64,000 bases of DNA, taken from assembly GCF_963678635.1 (NCBI RefSeq), contig NC_087063.1, positions 2,516,073-2,580,072 of the forward strand, in the 5' to 3' direction. Shown one piece after another: positions 42,901 through 54,591 of the stretch. Each line of letters starts with the position of its first letter. Positions within the stretch are counted from its first letter, which is position 1. Origin of the DNA: Symsagittifera roscoffensis. Taxonomy: Eukaryota; Xenacoelomorpha; Acoela; Convolutidae. The notes beneath the pieces are model-generated. The model worked only from the letters and a program-made list of their open reading frames with translations. It searched no databases and was not told the DNA's origin. Made by a program: the position numbers and the translations under genes.

Positions 42901-43830
42901 ACGTAAATATGTATCATAAGTAGTAGACGAGTGAGCAGAGCTGGGGGGGGGGTGGGCTATTACTGGCGGGTACCCATGTACTAAGATAGGTCAAATAGTT
43001 TATTCGATACAGTGAAGAAAGTACAATCTGCAAAATCATTCACTGCATAAGGGTAACTAGAACAGGCTTTTCAGCCTAACAAGTAGCTACCCCCCGGGAT
43101 AACTATTAAAATTAAGCAACGACAAAGATCAGTTCATGCTAAATAGAAAAAATTGTCGATCAGCTGTACATTATCAAAAATGTAGTTTTCCTTGAAAATT
43201 TTTTAAAAGTTTCACAGTTTCTCATCAGAGTAAGTTTCAATGTTATCTGGATGAAGCATATTTGACATCAAAAAAAATAAAGCATTTCACAGTTTTATAA
43301 GAGAGGGAATTTTCCATCATTTTTGTTTTGCAGCGGAAAAAGGGAATCATTCCATTTGAGGTAGAAGCTGTACTTCTTCGTAAAAAAAAATTATTAATAT
43401 TCAGATAGTCTAATGGAGAACTTTTTTGGCATTGGAAAATTGTCTCTTTGAACATTTGATTTAAATAGATTTCATGAACTTTTTCTAAACCAACTTCAAT
43501 AAATTTCGAAGTAATATGTTCAAATTTTTGTTTAGAGAAAATTGTTCGCAGCATCCTTCTCTGAAATAAATAATAGAGATATCCGGGATCACTGGCTATG
43601 TATTAAGATAGGGAATTGGTTTTCCTTGTATTAATGCATCGATATATGCATTAGGTAAAATGTTTCTCAAAGTAATGAGATAGATCTTAGGTTTCAGAAT
43701 TTCAGATGTAAAATGGTAAGTGCCAAAAAAATTTTGGTGCCGAAAAAATAACATAAATATGCATCGTAAGCAGTAGACGAGTGAGCAGAGCTGGGGTGAA
43801 GTTGGTGTTGTACTGGCGGGGTACTACTTG
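42901..43830. repeat. Polinton-terminus relics framing an ORF
   Basis: TAGACGAGTGAGCAGAGCTG occurs at about 42924 and again at 43773, with matching flanks on both sides. The following GTACCCATGTACTAAGATAGG (42970) and, separately, GGCTATGTATTAAGATAGGG (43594) resemble the internal repeats of the Polinton TIR at 3991, as does TTTCAGATGTAAAATGGTAAG (43701). These are decayed, rearranged ends of a related element. Confidence 0.55.
43243..43560 (-). CDS. Unrecognised ORF/exon between Polinton-like ends
   Basis: A good acceptor (TTATTTATTTCAG) precedes AGAAGGATGCTGCG at 43560. The frame runs 105 codons to a stop at 43243: MLRTIFSKQKFEHITSKFIE, then KSSPLDYLNINNFFLRR. It is lysine/phenylalanine-rich, in the style of the Polinton's 163-aa ORF. 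No family recognised. Confidence 0.4.
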   Translation of the reverse strand, partial: RRMLRTIFSKQKFEHITSKFIEVGLEKVHEIYLNQMFKETIFQCQKSSPLDYLNINNFFLRRSTASTSNGMIPFFRCKTKMMENSLSYKTVKCFIFFDVKYASSR

Positions 43831-44234
43831 ATCTATCATCTTCCAACTGAATCAACTTAAAAGAAAACTTTGCTTAAAAAAATTGAGTTTCAGTCAGAAA
43901 ATTCAAAGCAAAGTTGATACAAAATCCCTTCTTTACTGATAACACACATACAAAAATAGAAAAAACAATTTGACTCAAAAAATTGTATACTATTTATTTA
44001 GCTTTAATTATTTTATTTCAAGCTAAGTTTCAGACCAGAGACGTGTATACTTAAAGGTTCAAAACCAAATCAATACATCGGAGCTTTCATCTCTTCTTAG
44101 TCATTTTCCAATTTTTTTATCTAGAATCGTTAGAAAGTAAAAGAAAAAACATTAAAATCATTGCATAAACCTTCAACTATTCGCTTGAAGAACGCACTTG
44201 TCCTTGAGTTACTCAAAACACTGCTTTAGTAAAA
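43831..44234. other. Non-coding
   Basis: AT-rich, no feature supported. Confidence 0.5.
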
Positions 44235-45302
44235 ACATAAAAACACTAATTAAGCAAAACTGTTCAATTAGTTGATGTCTTATTATCAAAAACATTTATT
44301 ATTAACAAATTTTTGCATGACCTTTTGAATTCTTTAATTGCTCGCGTTGGTTTTTCCGTCAGCAATATCTTTTGAAAAAAGCAAAAAGTTCAAGTTATGA
44401 AAACACTGCTATACGATAAAACATGATAATGTTTGCTCATTTTTTCGATTTGAGACAAAATTTGATAATTTTTAAAAACTTTTTGTTTCTTCAAAAATAC
44501 CAGTTTTCTGAAAAAATAATATAAATTATCCCACTGACTTTGATGAAGACTTTCAAAAAATCTACCCTCTTAAGTAGCTTGTCAATTTTGACATAAAAAC
44601 ACTAATTAAGCAAAACTGTTCAATTAGTTGATGTCTTATTATCAAAAACATTTATTATTAACAAATTTTTGCATGACCTTTTGAATTCTTTAATTGCTCG
44701 CGTTGGTTTTTCCGTCAGCAATATCTTTTGAAAAAAGCAAAAAGTTCAAGTTATGAAAACACTGCTATACGATAAAACATGATAATGTTTGCTCATTTTT
44801 TCGATTTGAGACAAAATTTGATAATTTTTAAAAACTTTTTTTTTCTTCAAAAATACCAGTTTTCTGAAAAAATAATATAAATTATCCCACTGACTTTGAT
44901 GAAGACTTTCAAAAAATCTACCCTCTTAAGTAGCTTGTCAATTTTGACATAAAAACACTAATTAAGCAAAACTGTTCAATTAGTTGATGTCTTATTATCA
45001 AAAACATTTACTATTAACAAATTTTTGCATGACCTGTTGAATTCTTTTATTGCTCGCGTTGGTTTTTCCGTCAGCAATATCTTTTGAAAAAAGCAAAAAG
45101 TTCAAATTATGAAAACACTGCTATGCGATAAAACATGATAATGTTTGCTCATTTTTTCAATTTGAGACAAAATTTGATAATTTTTAAAAACTTTTTGTTT
45201 CTTCAAAAATAACAGTTTTCTGAAAAAATAATATAAATTATCCCACTGACTTTGATGAAGACTTTCAAAACATCTACCCTCTTAAGTAGCTTGTCAATTT
45301 TG
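44235..45302 (+). repeat. Three tandem copies of a 356-bp unit
   Basis: Copies start at 44235, 44591 and 44947 (ACATAAAAACACTAATTAAG), each exactly 356 bp. They differ at only a handful of positions, mostly in the third copy. The near-identity marks a recent local amplification or an assembly duplication. No ORF. Confidence 0.97.
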
Positions 45303-45659
45303 TTTGGAAGTTGCTCAGCAATCAATCACCTTTTGTAATTTACCTTCAACAAAAACAAAAAATAAGGTTGGAATACTTCTTGTAATTTGTACGAAAAGTT
45401 TAGTTCGATCACTTCAAAAGAACACATTGCTTACAATATCGTGATGTTTGTAAGCGTGCGTATTCTCTGCGACACTCTTTACATGCAACTCTTCCGTTTC
45501 TATTCAGTGAGGTCATATCAAAAAAGGAAAAACTTAGGGTTAGACATTTGAAAAATTGAGAGATGCAATGAAAAATCCCAAAAAATTTAGAGGGACTTTT
45601 ACTCTAATATTGAAAAGTCCCAGATGTTGAATAAAGTAAATAAAAACTGTCAAAATAAT

Positions 45660-46150
45660 CAAAATGTATTTTATCTTTATTGGTGAAGCTCAAAGAAAAA
45701 ACAATCAATCAGAATTGAGCTATACTTATCATGGAACGTTCATCAGTTCTGATGTCAAACAATTAGAACCGAATCTTACCTATTTTGAAAAATTTCATCC
45801 AATTTGATAACAATCAGTCAACCAGTTACAACCGTGCTTTATTTATAAGGGAATTTTTATCTTTTTTAAATTTTTAGCAATCAGATTGAGTATTACTCAT
45901 AATTGAGATTTTTTATCCATTTTGATATCAACCAATAAGAATCGAGATTTAAAAAGTTTTTTTTTCATAATATTTAGTTTAAATTTTTTAGAGCTGCGCT
46001 TTATTTATAATGAGTTTTTATATTTGCTTTGATGTCAACTATTCAGAATGAAATATTCAAGACTTTTTCACAATTTTTCAGATGAGAAAAAGGACACCTA
46101 AATTAGAGTTCAAAATCAGTCAATCAAACAAAATTAATCAAATTTTTATT
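45660..46150 (+). repeat. Region of diverged CAATCAGAA/CCAAT motifs
   Basis: AATCAATCAGAATTGAGC (45703), CAATCAGATTGAG (45879), ATCAACCAATAAGAATCGAG (45927) and AATCAGTCAATCAAAC (46113) recur at about 50-100 bp spacing. The same AATCAACCAATCAGAATTGAG wording occurs in the Polinton between its divergent genes (9091-9158), so this may be a relic of a related element's regulatory region. Confidence 0.45.
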
Positions 46151-46317
46151 AAAAAAACACAACTAACCTATTAGTTTGACCTCAAGGACATATAGATAAA
46201 AGATACTTTGAATAAGAATTGTTCATAAAACTTCTTCGACATTCGTTACAAACCTTACCTAATTTTCTGACCATAAAAAATCAAAAAAAAATGAGTCTTT
46301 TTTAAAAAAACATTGAG

Positions 46318-46566
46318 TTGAAATACATTCACTTTTTCAGAGTGAAAAATGTGAGAAAAGCATACGTACGTTTTTTTGACTGTGTTTCATGCGATATTTT
46401 TTCAAAAAAAGAAGAAAAAAGAGCCCGTCATCTGCAAAAGCAGTGCAACCCAGATCAACTGCTAGCAAAACAGCGAAAACACTATTTTAGAGCTGACGCA
46501 TTTGGACTACTCGATTCCCCAAGAACACTCTCTAGGCAAAGTCGAGAGTTAATCGACACTGCGTAG
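46318..46566 (+). CDS. Small ORF with a C2HC-type zinc finger pattern
   Basis: Of 82 codons, the central part reads DCVSCDIFSKKEEKRARHLQ followed by KQC, a C-x2-C-x12-H-x4-C pattern. The end (LGLL-type DSPRTLSRQSREL) is polar. The start codon choice is uncertain, since a TTG-preceded ATG opens the frame. It follows the CCAAT-motif region, so it could be a Polinton-related gene, parallel to the arrangement at 9285. Confidence 0.4.
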   Translation: MKYIHFFRVKNVRKAYVRFFDCVSCDIFSKKEEKRARHLQKQCNPDQLLAKQRKHYFRADAFGLLDSPRTLSRQSRELIDTA

Positions 46567-46584
46567 TAGGTCTACGAACGGTAT

Positions 46585-46755
46585 TCACACATTTCGTCCC
46601 TCACACATTTCGCCCCCTAACATTTCGCTCCTAAAATTGTACATTAGTAAAGCGGCGGTTGATTAACTGTGTAATAAGTTAGGGACGAAACATGCGAGGA
46701 CGAAATGTGTGAAAACAGTAGGGGCGAAATTTGTGAGGGGCGAAAGGTGGGACAT
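46585..46755. mobile_element. MITE made of repeated ACATTTCGYCCC words
   Basis: The left side has CACACATTTCGTCCC, CACACATTTCGCCCC and AACATTTCGCTCC. The right side has the inverse (GGGACGAAACATG, GGACGAAATGTGTG, GGGGCGAAATTTGTG, GGGGCGAAAGGTGGG). The two sides form imperfect TIRs around about 60 bp. Non-coding. Confidence 0.7.
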
Positions 46756-46988
46756 TTCCTACGAGCATATGGTAACTAAAACATCTTTGAGCTTGGGAAT
46801 CAATGCGTTTTCCAATTCAATTCTTGTTTCAAACCAAGCTTTTCGAAAACACCTGAGGAGTGGACAACTTATGAACAGCTCTTAAATTGATTTCATAGCA
46901 AAACTAAACGAAAGCACTTCAAAAAAGTTTCAACGAGTGCGATATTCCTGTTTAAAAAAAGCATAAGCTAGATTTTTGTAGCCTGATC

Positions 46989-47156
46989 ATGAACAAGAAG
47001 GACAAGCCCGATCAGCTAATTCCGGACAATGTTGAAACTGAACTCATAAAGTTCGGCTTCGAGGAGAATATTTTTGTGGGTGATGATGACCAATTTCGGA
47101 ATACTACTATTTACCTGTACACAGCAATGCATTTTGTCTTTTTTGGCAGAATTTGA
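46989..47156 (+). CDS. Possible 55-aa ORF
   Basis: ATG at 46989 gives MNKKDKPDQLIPDNVETELI, then KFGFEENIFVGDDDQFRNTT, to TGA at 47154. It is soluble and acidic, with coding-like composition. It may be an exon. Unrecognised. Confidence 0.35.
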   Translation: MNKKDKPDQLIPDNVETELIKFGFEENIFVGDDDQFRNTTIYLYTAMHFVFFGRI

Positions 47157-47504
47157 CAATTGGATAAATGATTAAACCAATTTTCAGCACAATCAGCACT
47201 ATTGCATCACCTGGAACCAGTTGGGTAACTGAAGGAATACGAAGTCTCAATCAGAACTTGGCTTAGCCAAACTATCTCAAACCAATCCAGGCCCCTGTAT
47301 ATCGCAGTTTAGATCAAATCAAAAAAAATTCCCCCAAAAAAGGTCACAAAATATGAGCAAAAAAGACTGCTCTAAGACCGATTCAAAAAAAGCATATTTG
47401 TAAAAAAGCTGAGGTCGAATAACAACAAAAACATCTAACAAACGTGAGGTTGAGACAGAAGGCAGTGTTTAAAAACCTCATTTTGCAATTTTAAACCTTA
47501 CCTG

Positions 47505-47744
47505 TTGTTTGAGGCAGTCAGACTATTCCCTTTCGGTCATCACTTAAAAGCTGATGATAATTTTTTCGCCGAAATAACTGATAAGTTTTTAAACGGATCC
47601 AAAACTACCGAATTAATACGAACTGAAAACAGCATAACTGATTTCGAAAACTCCCTGAGGAGGCAAAGTCATTCAACTAAAAAAGATTGTTTTTCGGTTA
47701 AAACATTTTTAACTTTGAAAGAGTGTACCAAAACTTTCGCTTGA
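47505..47744 (+). CDS. Possible 79-aa ORF
   Basis: The frame EAVRLFPFGHHLKADDNFF to KECTKTFA is open with mixed composition. There is no recognised domain and splice signals are not clear. Low support. Confidence 0.25.
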   Translation: MFEAVRLFPFGHHLKADDNFFAEITDKFLNGSKTTELIRTENSITDFENSLRRQSHSTKKDCFSVKTFLTLKECTKTFA

Positions 47745-48883
47745 ATTTTTCCAAACTCGCTTTTAATAATTTGTTGACAGGTGAAATTGTTGTTCACTTA
47801 TAACATTAACGCTGACTAGAAATTGTCCAACAACATTTAAAATTATTTAAAAAAACCGGGTCACAGGATTTAATTCGATGAACAAAGTAACTCCAAAACT
47901 CTTTGAAATTAGTTTATGAAGTGGTAGCGGGGTAGAATAAAAATCCCCATAACTCAAAAGAGTTTTCCCAAAACAAAACTAAAAAACCTAAATAAGTTTC
48001 AAAATAAATGTTACAAGATGTTTGATTGAGGACTTCGTACCTAATACTCTGATATAACAAGCTATCAGATAACCTACAGAATCGTAAGTTAAAGAAAAAA
48101 TTTCTGAAAGTTGAAATAAGATGTCACAGAAAGCTTGGCTGAGGGTTTAATAAATAACACTCTGATAATGCAAGCTATCCGATAATGTACAGAATCAGAA
48201 AAGTATTGAAAACGTTCTTAAAAAAGAGGTGTCACAGATTGTTTGAAAAAAAAATTGCTCGCTAATGCTCTCTATAATATTGCATAATTGAGTTTGAAAA
48301 CATTTTGCATCCCATGTTGTAATTTTGGTTGTCTCAATGTTGTTCTCTGTTGGAGCACCGGCGGATGAAATTTGCATTTAAAATTTTTCTAGGCCTCATT
48401 TGTAAGAAAAGCATCAAAATCTAAAAATTTGCTTGTCTTGTTTTCAATTGAGCGCGTTCTCAAATGCGTTCTATACCAGATAAGCAACATCCTATTTTGC
48501 AACTCGAAAAATGATCACATCTCGACTTTTTTTTTCACAAACTTTCTCAAGGAAATATGTAGTATTTGTTTGCCGATAAACCAATTTGTCTCCTTCAAGC
48601 AAAGCACTGAAATTGTTTGCGTGAAAACCACAATGAAATTCACAATGACTGTACTTTTAAAAAGAAAAAATTGAAGTCTTACTTTTTTTGTTTATTTTGA
48701 AAGTAACATTGGGACTTTTTTCAAAGAACCTTTATTTGAATTATTCTAATTTTCTGGCTGAAAAACTTTTACATAATCAAATAATTGTTGAAACTACTAA
48801 GTAGTGCGACCATAACACAGTTATAGCATTTTTAAAACAAATTCAGAGTACTCAAGCAAGTTTTCTAGACTTTGTTTTTTCAG
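47745..48883. other. Non-coding with a diverged local repeat
   Basis: GATGTTTGATTGAGGACTT (48017) and following ATACTCTGATATAACAAGC recur diverged near 48123-48175 (TGAGGGTTTAATAAA, ACACTCTGATAATGCAAGC), a tandem repeat of about 110 bp. Confidence 0.5.
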
Positions 48884-49087
48884 AATGGTCAAGAGAATCG
48901 AATCAGTTTCGACGTTTTTGAGCGAACTTATGCATTGCAAAATGTCTGTCGCATTTCACCAAACATCCGTGACTATAACTGGTTTTTAGCGAGATTTTTA
49001 CAGGGCCGACTTGTGAAAAATAAGCATGCAGCTTGCAACTTTATTTGCAAAATGAATAACCTCTCAGAAATTTCGAAAAAAAATTAG
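48884..49087 (+). CDS. Probable terminal exon, unknown gene
   Basis: A strong acceptor (ACTTTGTTTTTTCAG) precedes 48884. The frame reads NGQENRISFDVFERTYALQN, then ISPNIRDYNWFLARFLQGRL, to TAG at 49085-49087. The content is coding-like and probably helical (DYNWFLARFLQG). The upstream exon is not identified. Confidence 0.45.
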   Translation, partial: NGQENRISFDVFERTYALQNVCRISPNIRDYNWFLARFLQGRLVKNKHAACNFICKMNNLSEISKKN

Positions 49088-50169
49088 GATCAACGGCACA
49101 ATCTCCCCCTCCCCTAAGTGAACTACCTTAGAATTTCACCCCTTGCAGCGTTTTAATTTTGAAAAATGATTTTGTATAAAATATTCGTTTCAAACAAAAT
49201 CGCAGAATTGAGTTTAGGTCAGGGGTGACCTTCTCATAGAGTAATTTCGGATAAGGTACACCATCTGTTTGACACACTATCTTACTTTCGGCCTACTACG
49301 TTCGTGCAACTTTAAAACCAATCCTAATCTACTTCTTTTATTTCCTAGTATCAATAGATCTAAATTATATTGGTATTGTTGCCAGGTTAGAGGAGAGAAG
49401 AAAGCAAATGATTCGCAGCTGTTTTATTTTGTTATTTGGCTAAAACTGTGAATTGTTTCACATTTACAATTTATTGTAAGTTTTAGTAATGGATCATGGT
49501 TGGCTAATTACAAATAGTTTAAACTGATAAAAATCAAATATTTTACAAATATTTTTGTTTAATTGGTTTTGCCCATCCGGGGTTTTAGGAACTTTTTATC
49601 AACTTTTTTTTGTGAAGGATGGATGAAGTGTCTTCTGAAGTTTTTCAGGAGAGTGTAGATTGATTAGTTCAGCAAAATACATGTAATGAGGCTGAGGGAT
49701 TGTTGTGAATCCAAAAAAAATCATCTGATCGTATTGAGCTTACAGGTTTGTGTCAACGAAGTGTAGATTTCTTTGTCAGAGTGAGACTACGTGCATTCTC
49801 AACTATTCATTCGTAATTGATCGTAATTGATTATGAACAAACCGCCAAATGACAGGACTGTTTTCAGTTTTGACATCGAGTTGGCCCTTGTTCGGTTTCA
49901 ATACTTTTGCTGCGATGTCGGCTCCACACTTTATATCCCATGAGAGTTTTGTCTGCAGCAGGCAAAACCAATCGATTTTCCATTAATAGTCGAAGTGTTT
50001 TGCTGCTCGTTTCCTTTGATCTTCGAAATGTTCTCTATTTCATTCATCTGCACTTTAGTAACCCATTTTTTCTTATGATCTTATTAAATATTTTTGCAGA
50101 AGCTTAGTTTGACAATTTTGAAAGAATTGCTCATCCTAAAGCCGCTCTTAGGAAAAGTTGTGGGATTGA
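49088..50169. other. Non-coding
   Basis: AT-rich, short frames only. Nothing supported. Confidence 0.5.
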
Positions 50170-50177
50170 ATTCTAAG

Positions 50178-50265
50178 GGTGGTATAGCTCGTTGGGTTAG
50201 GCCGACTATCGAGCATACTCAGGTTGGCCTGCATTGGTTGGTAAGGCCCGTCGGAGTGTACTTAT
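50178..50265 (+). repeat. tRNA-like (possible SINE head) relic
   Basis: TATAGCTCGTTGGGTTAGG (50183-50201) fits an A box and D arm, with GAGC at 50211. The B box expected ~35 bases on is absent or mutated (ACTCAGGTTGGCC). It is not a functional tRNA. Confidence 0.35.
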
Positions 50266-50799
50266 GAGCATCTCTTTGAGTATAGTCTTTTAGTATTTTT
50301 AACTTTTGATCAGTGTTAGCTGGGGTTTTTTAAGCTTTGAAGTGGTCTCAATGGAAAGTCGTTTTGTGTTTCAAAAGAATATTTTAACCAGCTTAATCTA
50401 AATTGATATTGTGGGATTTTCCTGTACACGCTGGTGATGAGGTGGCGGTAGGAGACTGAGGTAATAATCTAAGCTTAATTCTTCATTTCAACCTGCATAG
50501 AGGGAAATTTAAAACGTGTGAAAGCCGTTCAAAGTTGTTATCATCTAGTTTGTGGAAATTGAATTTTTTTTTTTATTACAATCGTCATGCGAAGTTGTCA
50601 AGAGTTAAAGTATTTTTTGATAAAATTAGCGACGCGAATTCAAGGGGCAAGTTGGAGATATTTTACAACTTTTGTGCATATAAAAAAGTTAGTTGTATCT
50701 TTGATTCATTACTTTTTGTCAAAACATTGAACCGTATGACAAATTTTTTATTTACAACATTAAAATCACTGCTATGCAAATAATTTATTTTTGTATATT

Positions 50800-52650
50800 T
50801 AGATTTCACTGCGATAGGTGGGCTCGAGAAAAATTCAATGGGGGAAAAATCTATAGTGGCTGATTGTGTTAAAAGCTTTGCTAACCTGCTGATTACAATT
50901 TAGTGCGTAGGAGCGGCCAAAAAAGCTCGGATGCCTTGATTTTGTTGATTTCTTCTGAAATAATGGCAATCTTTTTGGATCAATTTGTAAAACTTTTCAT
51001 TAAATTTCGTGCAATGGATGTTTTCTAATGGAAGGATTCAACATGTTGATTGTATTCATGTGAGATGATAATGGGCGGTATTCCTCTATGGGAAAGGTAT
51101 TAGTGAGGTGGCAATATACATACACTTGTCGGGCGATCGAAGATGAGGAGAATGCCGTGCAGGTTAGTATTTTTTATGCAAAAATTGAAGTTTAAGAGAT
51201 AAAGTGATGTGTACTTAAAGTTTAATACATTTATCGGTGGTTAAAGTTAGGTAAAAGTGAAATTTTTAGAAAAAGATTTTGGGCGAAATGATAGTATGTG
51301 GGTTAGTGGGTTAGTTTTTTTCAACATAAATTCGTGTGAGCAGTTAATATCTCGTTTTTCAGGTGTGAGAAACACGTATGAAGCTGTCGGAGCAAATGAA
51401 GTATAAAATTTGAGCTTTTGTGTTTTTGGTGACATGATCTAACTTTTTTTTACCACAGTGCAAGTCGAAAAGATAATCGGTTTCAATGAAAAAAAAGTTT
51501 TGGTGTGAAATTTGAAACTATTGCAGAATCGGTGTCGCATGAATAATCTGCCATGTATCGATGGACAGTGTGTTCACAATGAGCAATGGGGTAGTGGTTG
51601 GACTTGAGTGAATTACAACGGCTGAGGAGTTGTGACAAGCCAATGTCAGTAAAGTCTTTTAGTTGTATGGGATTAGTTAGCTGGTGAGATATATAATTCA
51701 TTAAAAAACAATGAATGGGTCAGCGAAACTATAAAAAGAAACCCAAGGGAGTGTGGGAGTTAATAAGTACGCATTAAAAAAGAAATTCGTCGGCCTGAGG
51801 GTTCTTCTTTATCATAATTTTTTCGTGTGAAAAATAGGATGTTAATAATTAAAAGATCTTGCGTGTTAGTATGTGTAGGTTTCTTGCCTTGGAGGAGTTT
51901 GGGTGTGGAGCAGCGGTTGCCTAGATAGCTGGGTTGGTTTGTTGTATATTTTCTTTTCAGCAATATACGTTGTGCTCGAGTGCGGGTGTCCTGAATAGAC
52001 GATGTGGATGTTTCTGAAGGTGAAGCGGAGTGGTTTTATTGGTGCATTGTTAGTGGTTGATTAATATTGTGAAATTAATGTTGGTTTTGTATAAAACTAT
52101 CTACAACAAGCTCACGTCGATTGCTGGTTATTAGGCTATGTGTGTCGTTAATAGTGCTAGAAAGCGATGAGAAGATCTGGAAAGTTTCTGTATACGAAAA
52201 ACTTGAGTTTGATGAAAGGGTGATTACGTGAACTGGGGGTAGTAATGGGGCGAAAAGGTTGATGTGAAAAGTAAGTAGTGGCGCATGGTTCGCAGTCATA
52301 AAATTCGTCGGAAAAGCCCACAGTGGGACTTTCTAAAAAAAACTGTTGAGTGCTAAAAACTGTTTGTACGGAGACATCAGAGTGCAGAGTGGATGACGAA
52401 AAAGTAAAAATAGAAAATAAAAAGCAGGAGGGAGGGAGGAGAGAAGTTCATTGATGGAAATTACAGAGGTCTAGCGCTGAACCTTCGAAGGGTAAGAAAA
52501 AAAATGGTTGAGGGAGTCGATTTGGCTGCTCATTTTGGGCTAAGACCATTATCGTTATGACAACAAAATTATTTGTGTAATGTTGGTCTAATTTTTTTTT
52601 CGTATGTTTTGTTCAAATTGTGTAGTTTATAAGTAGTATGAGAGACCCGG
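50800..52650 (-). other. Strand-asymmetric block, G/T-rich on the plus strand
   Basis: G clearly exceeds C on the plus strand throughout, unlike the flanks. The minus strand has several moderate frames, at 52075-52299 (HAPLLTFHINLFAPLLPPVH), 51760-51963, 51483-51701 and 51247-51435. They are C/A-rich and in different frames. It may be a decayed minus-strand element or a transcribed region. I recognise no motif. Confidence 0.35.
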
Positions 52651-53340
52651 CTTCGGTGGATTTTATTGTCTTAATGAATACGTGATCTTGATGGAAAAAC
52701 TGTTCTAGAATTTGTGGCTGGAATTAATTGTAATTGATTTCGGCTCAGTAAAATGTGCGAGTGTAAAAGCAACGTGTATCATATACAAGTAACATTTTAT
52801 TCATTGAAGTTGTAAAATTCCAAAAAAACTTGAAAGAATAATGTTCGGATCACGCTTGCTTGTTTGTTGATTTGCGTATGAGCTGCACTGGTGTTGTATT
52901 TTGGTTTATTGAGTGAAAACAAAATTTCTATAAATTTGAACATTGCGTATAAAACTGTCAGTTTTTTCTAGAATGTAATAGGGCTATCCTAAAAAAGCTA
53001 AAATCTCTAATGTTTAAGGAACTAAATAAACTGATTGCAGAAAAAAGTTGAGGGACACTTGAAGTTTAACTTTCACTAAGAGGCCAAACTGTGCTTTTTG
53101 GGAAATTTAAAACCGGGTTGAAGCTCCACCGTTAATTATCGCTTTTTCTGTAGTATCCCAGTGATCGCTATTTTCCAGCAATAAATCAGAATTTTTTCCA
53201 TAGCTAAGCCTGCGATGTTTCAGAGCTATTTCAGTAACGATTCCCTAGAAAACCATCACTAAAAGTTGAGAAATTTTAACTCATTCTAGTAGCTTTCGAA
53301 TGAGAGTTCTAGTAAAAAAGCCGATTAAATTGGTATCATC
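52651..53340. other. Non-coding
   Basis: No gene is supported. ATCGCT words begin near 53141 and continue past 53400. Confidence 0.45.
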
Positions 53341-53342
53341 TA

Positions 53343-53415
53343 CGGGTTGATAGCTCGTACATGAAAGATATGTCTATAAAACTCAGGATTAGGGGTTCGA
53401 ACTCCTACGAACTCG
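53343..53415 (+). repeat. tRNA-like relic with intact B box
   Basis: CGGGTTG (53343-53349) can pair with GAACTCG (53409-53415), apart from one mismatch. TAGCTCG resembles an A box, and GGGGTTCGAACTCC is a B box with a pairing T stem (TAGGG/TCCTA). The D arm does not close and the anticodon arm is unclear, so a SINE head or tRNA pseudogene is likely. Confidence 0.4.
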
Positions 53416-53439
53416 TTTGAGCACGATTTTTGCTAACTT

Positions 53440-53600
53440 TGATATTTTTTATCGCTGTTTCATCGCTGAAAATAAACCAAATTAGCAATTTTTCATCGAT
53501 AAAATTTGCTATCGTGGCAATGAATAACGATGATTCATCGATTGGGATCAGTGTTTTCCTTTTCACTTTTTTATCGCTAATTTTCAATGCGAGCTCAACC
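53440..53600. repeat. ATCGCT/ATCGAT-rich patch with inverted words
   Basis: TTTTATCGCTGTTTCATCGC, TTTTTCATCGATAAAATTTG and TTTTTTATCGCTAATTTTCA give several short inverted and direct repeats. Possibly a MITE remnant. Confidence 0.35.
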
Positions 53601-53869
53601 CGGGAGCAACAAGGACGCTCCCTTTATTCTTCTTTTGTTCTTTCATTTTCTTTGATCGTTCATGTTTAATTAACATTTTAACATGTTTAAAGACTTGTCT
53701 CTGGAATCCAGGAACTTACAGACACAAAGTTATACGCCTTTCCAGTGCACAGTTTGGCCTCGTAATATTAGCAGCTAAAAATCAAAAGGACAACACAAGT
53801 TTTCTAACCAATACTCAGCTTAAACTTGACCCTGCACGGAAGTTTCGTGGATAACAAATCCGATTATAT

Positions 53870-54070
53870 TGGATTTTTGCTGACTAAAGTATTGTCTATA
53901 TAACCAATTATCATGGCATGTTTAGACAACGTAATGGATTTTAAATCCATTATAATCGAATATTTTCGAATAACAAAAATCCAATAAAATTCATTATAAT
54001 CGATTATAATCCATTTTTGTTTTAAATATAATGGATTACTTTCTTGTACAAAAATTCATGAAAATTGATT
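53870..54070. repeat. Palindromic AT-rich cluster
   Basis: ATTATAATCGATTATAAT (53994-54011) is a perfect palindrome, surrounded by AATGGATTTTAAATCCATTA (53933-53952), also palindromic, and other AATCCA/TGGATT copies. It forms cruciform-prone DNA. Confidence 0.7.
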
Positions 54071-54591
54071 ATGAATTTTATGCCAATATGTAGTAATTTT
54101 CCAAAAAGTCATTTTGACCAGTTCCCCAGTACCCTCAAGTACAAACGTACCCCCTCCCCCCACCAACGAACTGAAATGTTTGCGAAGCTTTTTGTTGACC
54201 AATTCACAAAGCCATATTTGATTGCCCATGCCTTTCTAGTGGGTCAGTTTTTTGTGTTTTTCCTTGCTTAATTTTTGAGAAAAGTTTTCAATTTGTAGTT
54301 TCCTGGAGCGTTTTTTTTTCTATCAATTCTTTTGACCAGAATTTGCTTGACATACCTTTGCTTGTACTTGAAGTGTCGCGTGGACTTGTCAAGTTTTGTA
54401 TTCTTGCGTTGTCTAAGGTCCCAAAATTTTGAACAAATGGACTCCTGTGATGATCTATCCTGCTGCTGTATGATCCGGAGGAAACAAAGGGTCGCCGCGG
54501 AAACAAAGCGTCCTCGGGTTGTCCTCGCTGACATTCTTCTTGGATTGTCAAACAGGGTATTTCGAATGGAATTTCGCTGAAACAAACTCAA

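Noticed and set aside
53343-53415. Functional tRNA gene
   Set aside because: Acceptor and T stems nearly pair, but the D arm lacks its closing strand and no anticodon loop can be placed.
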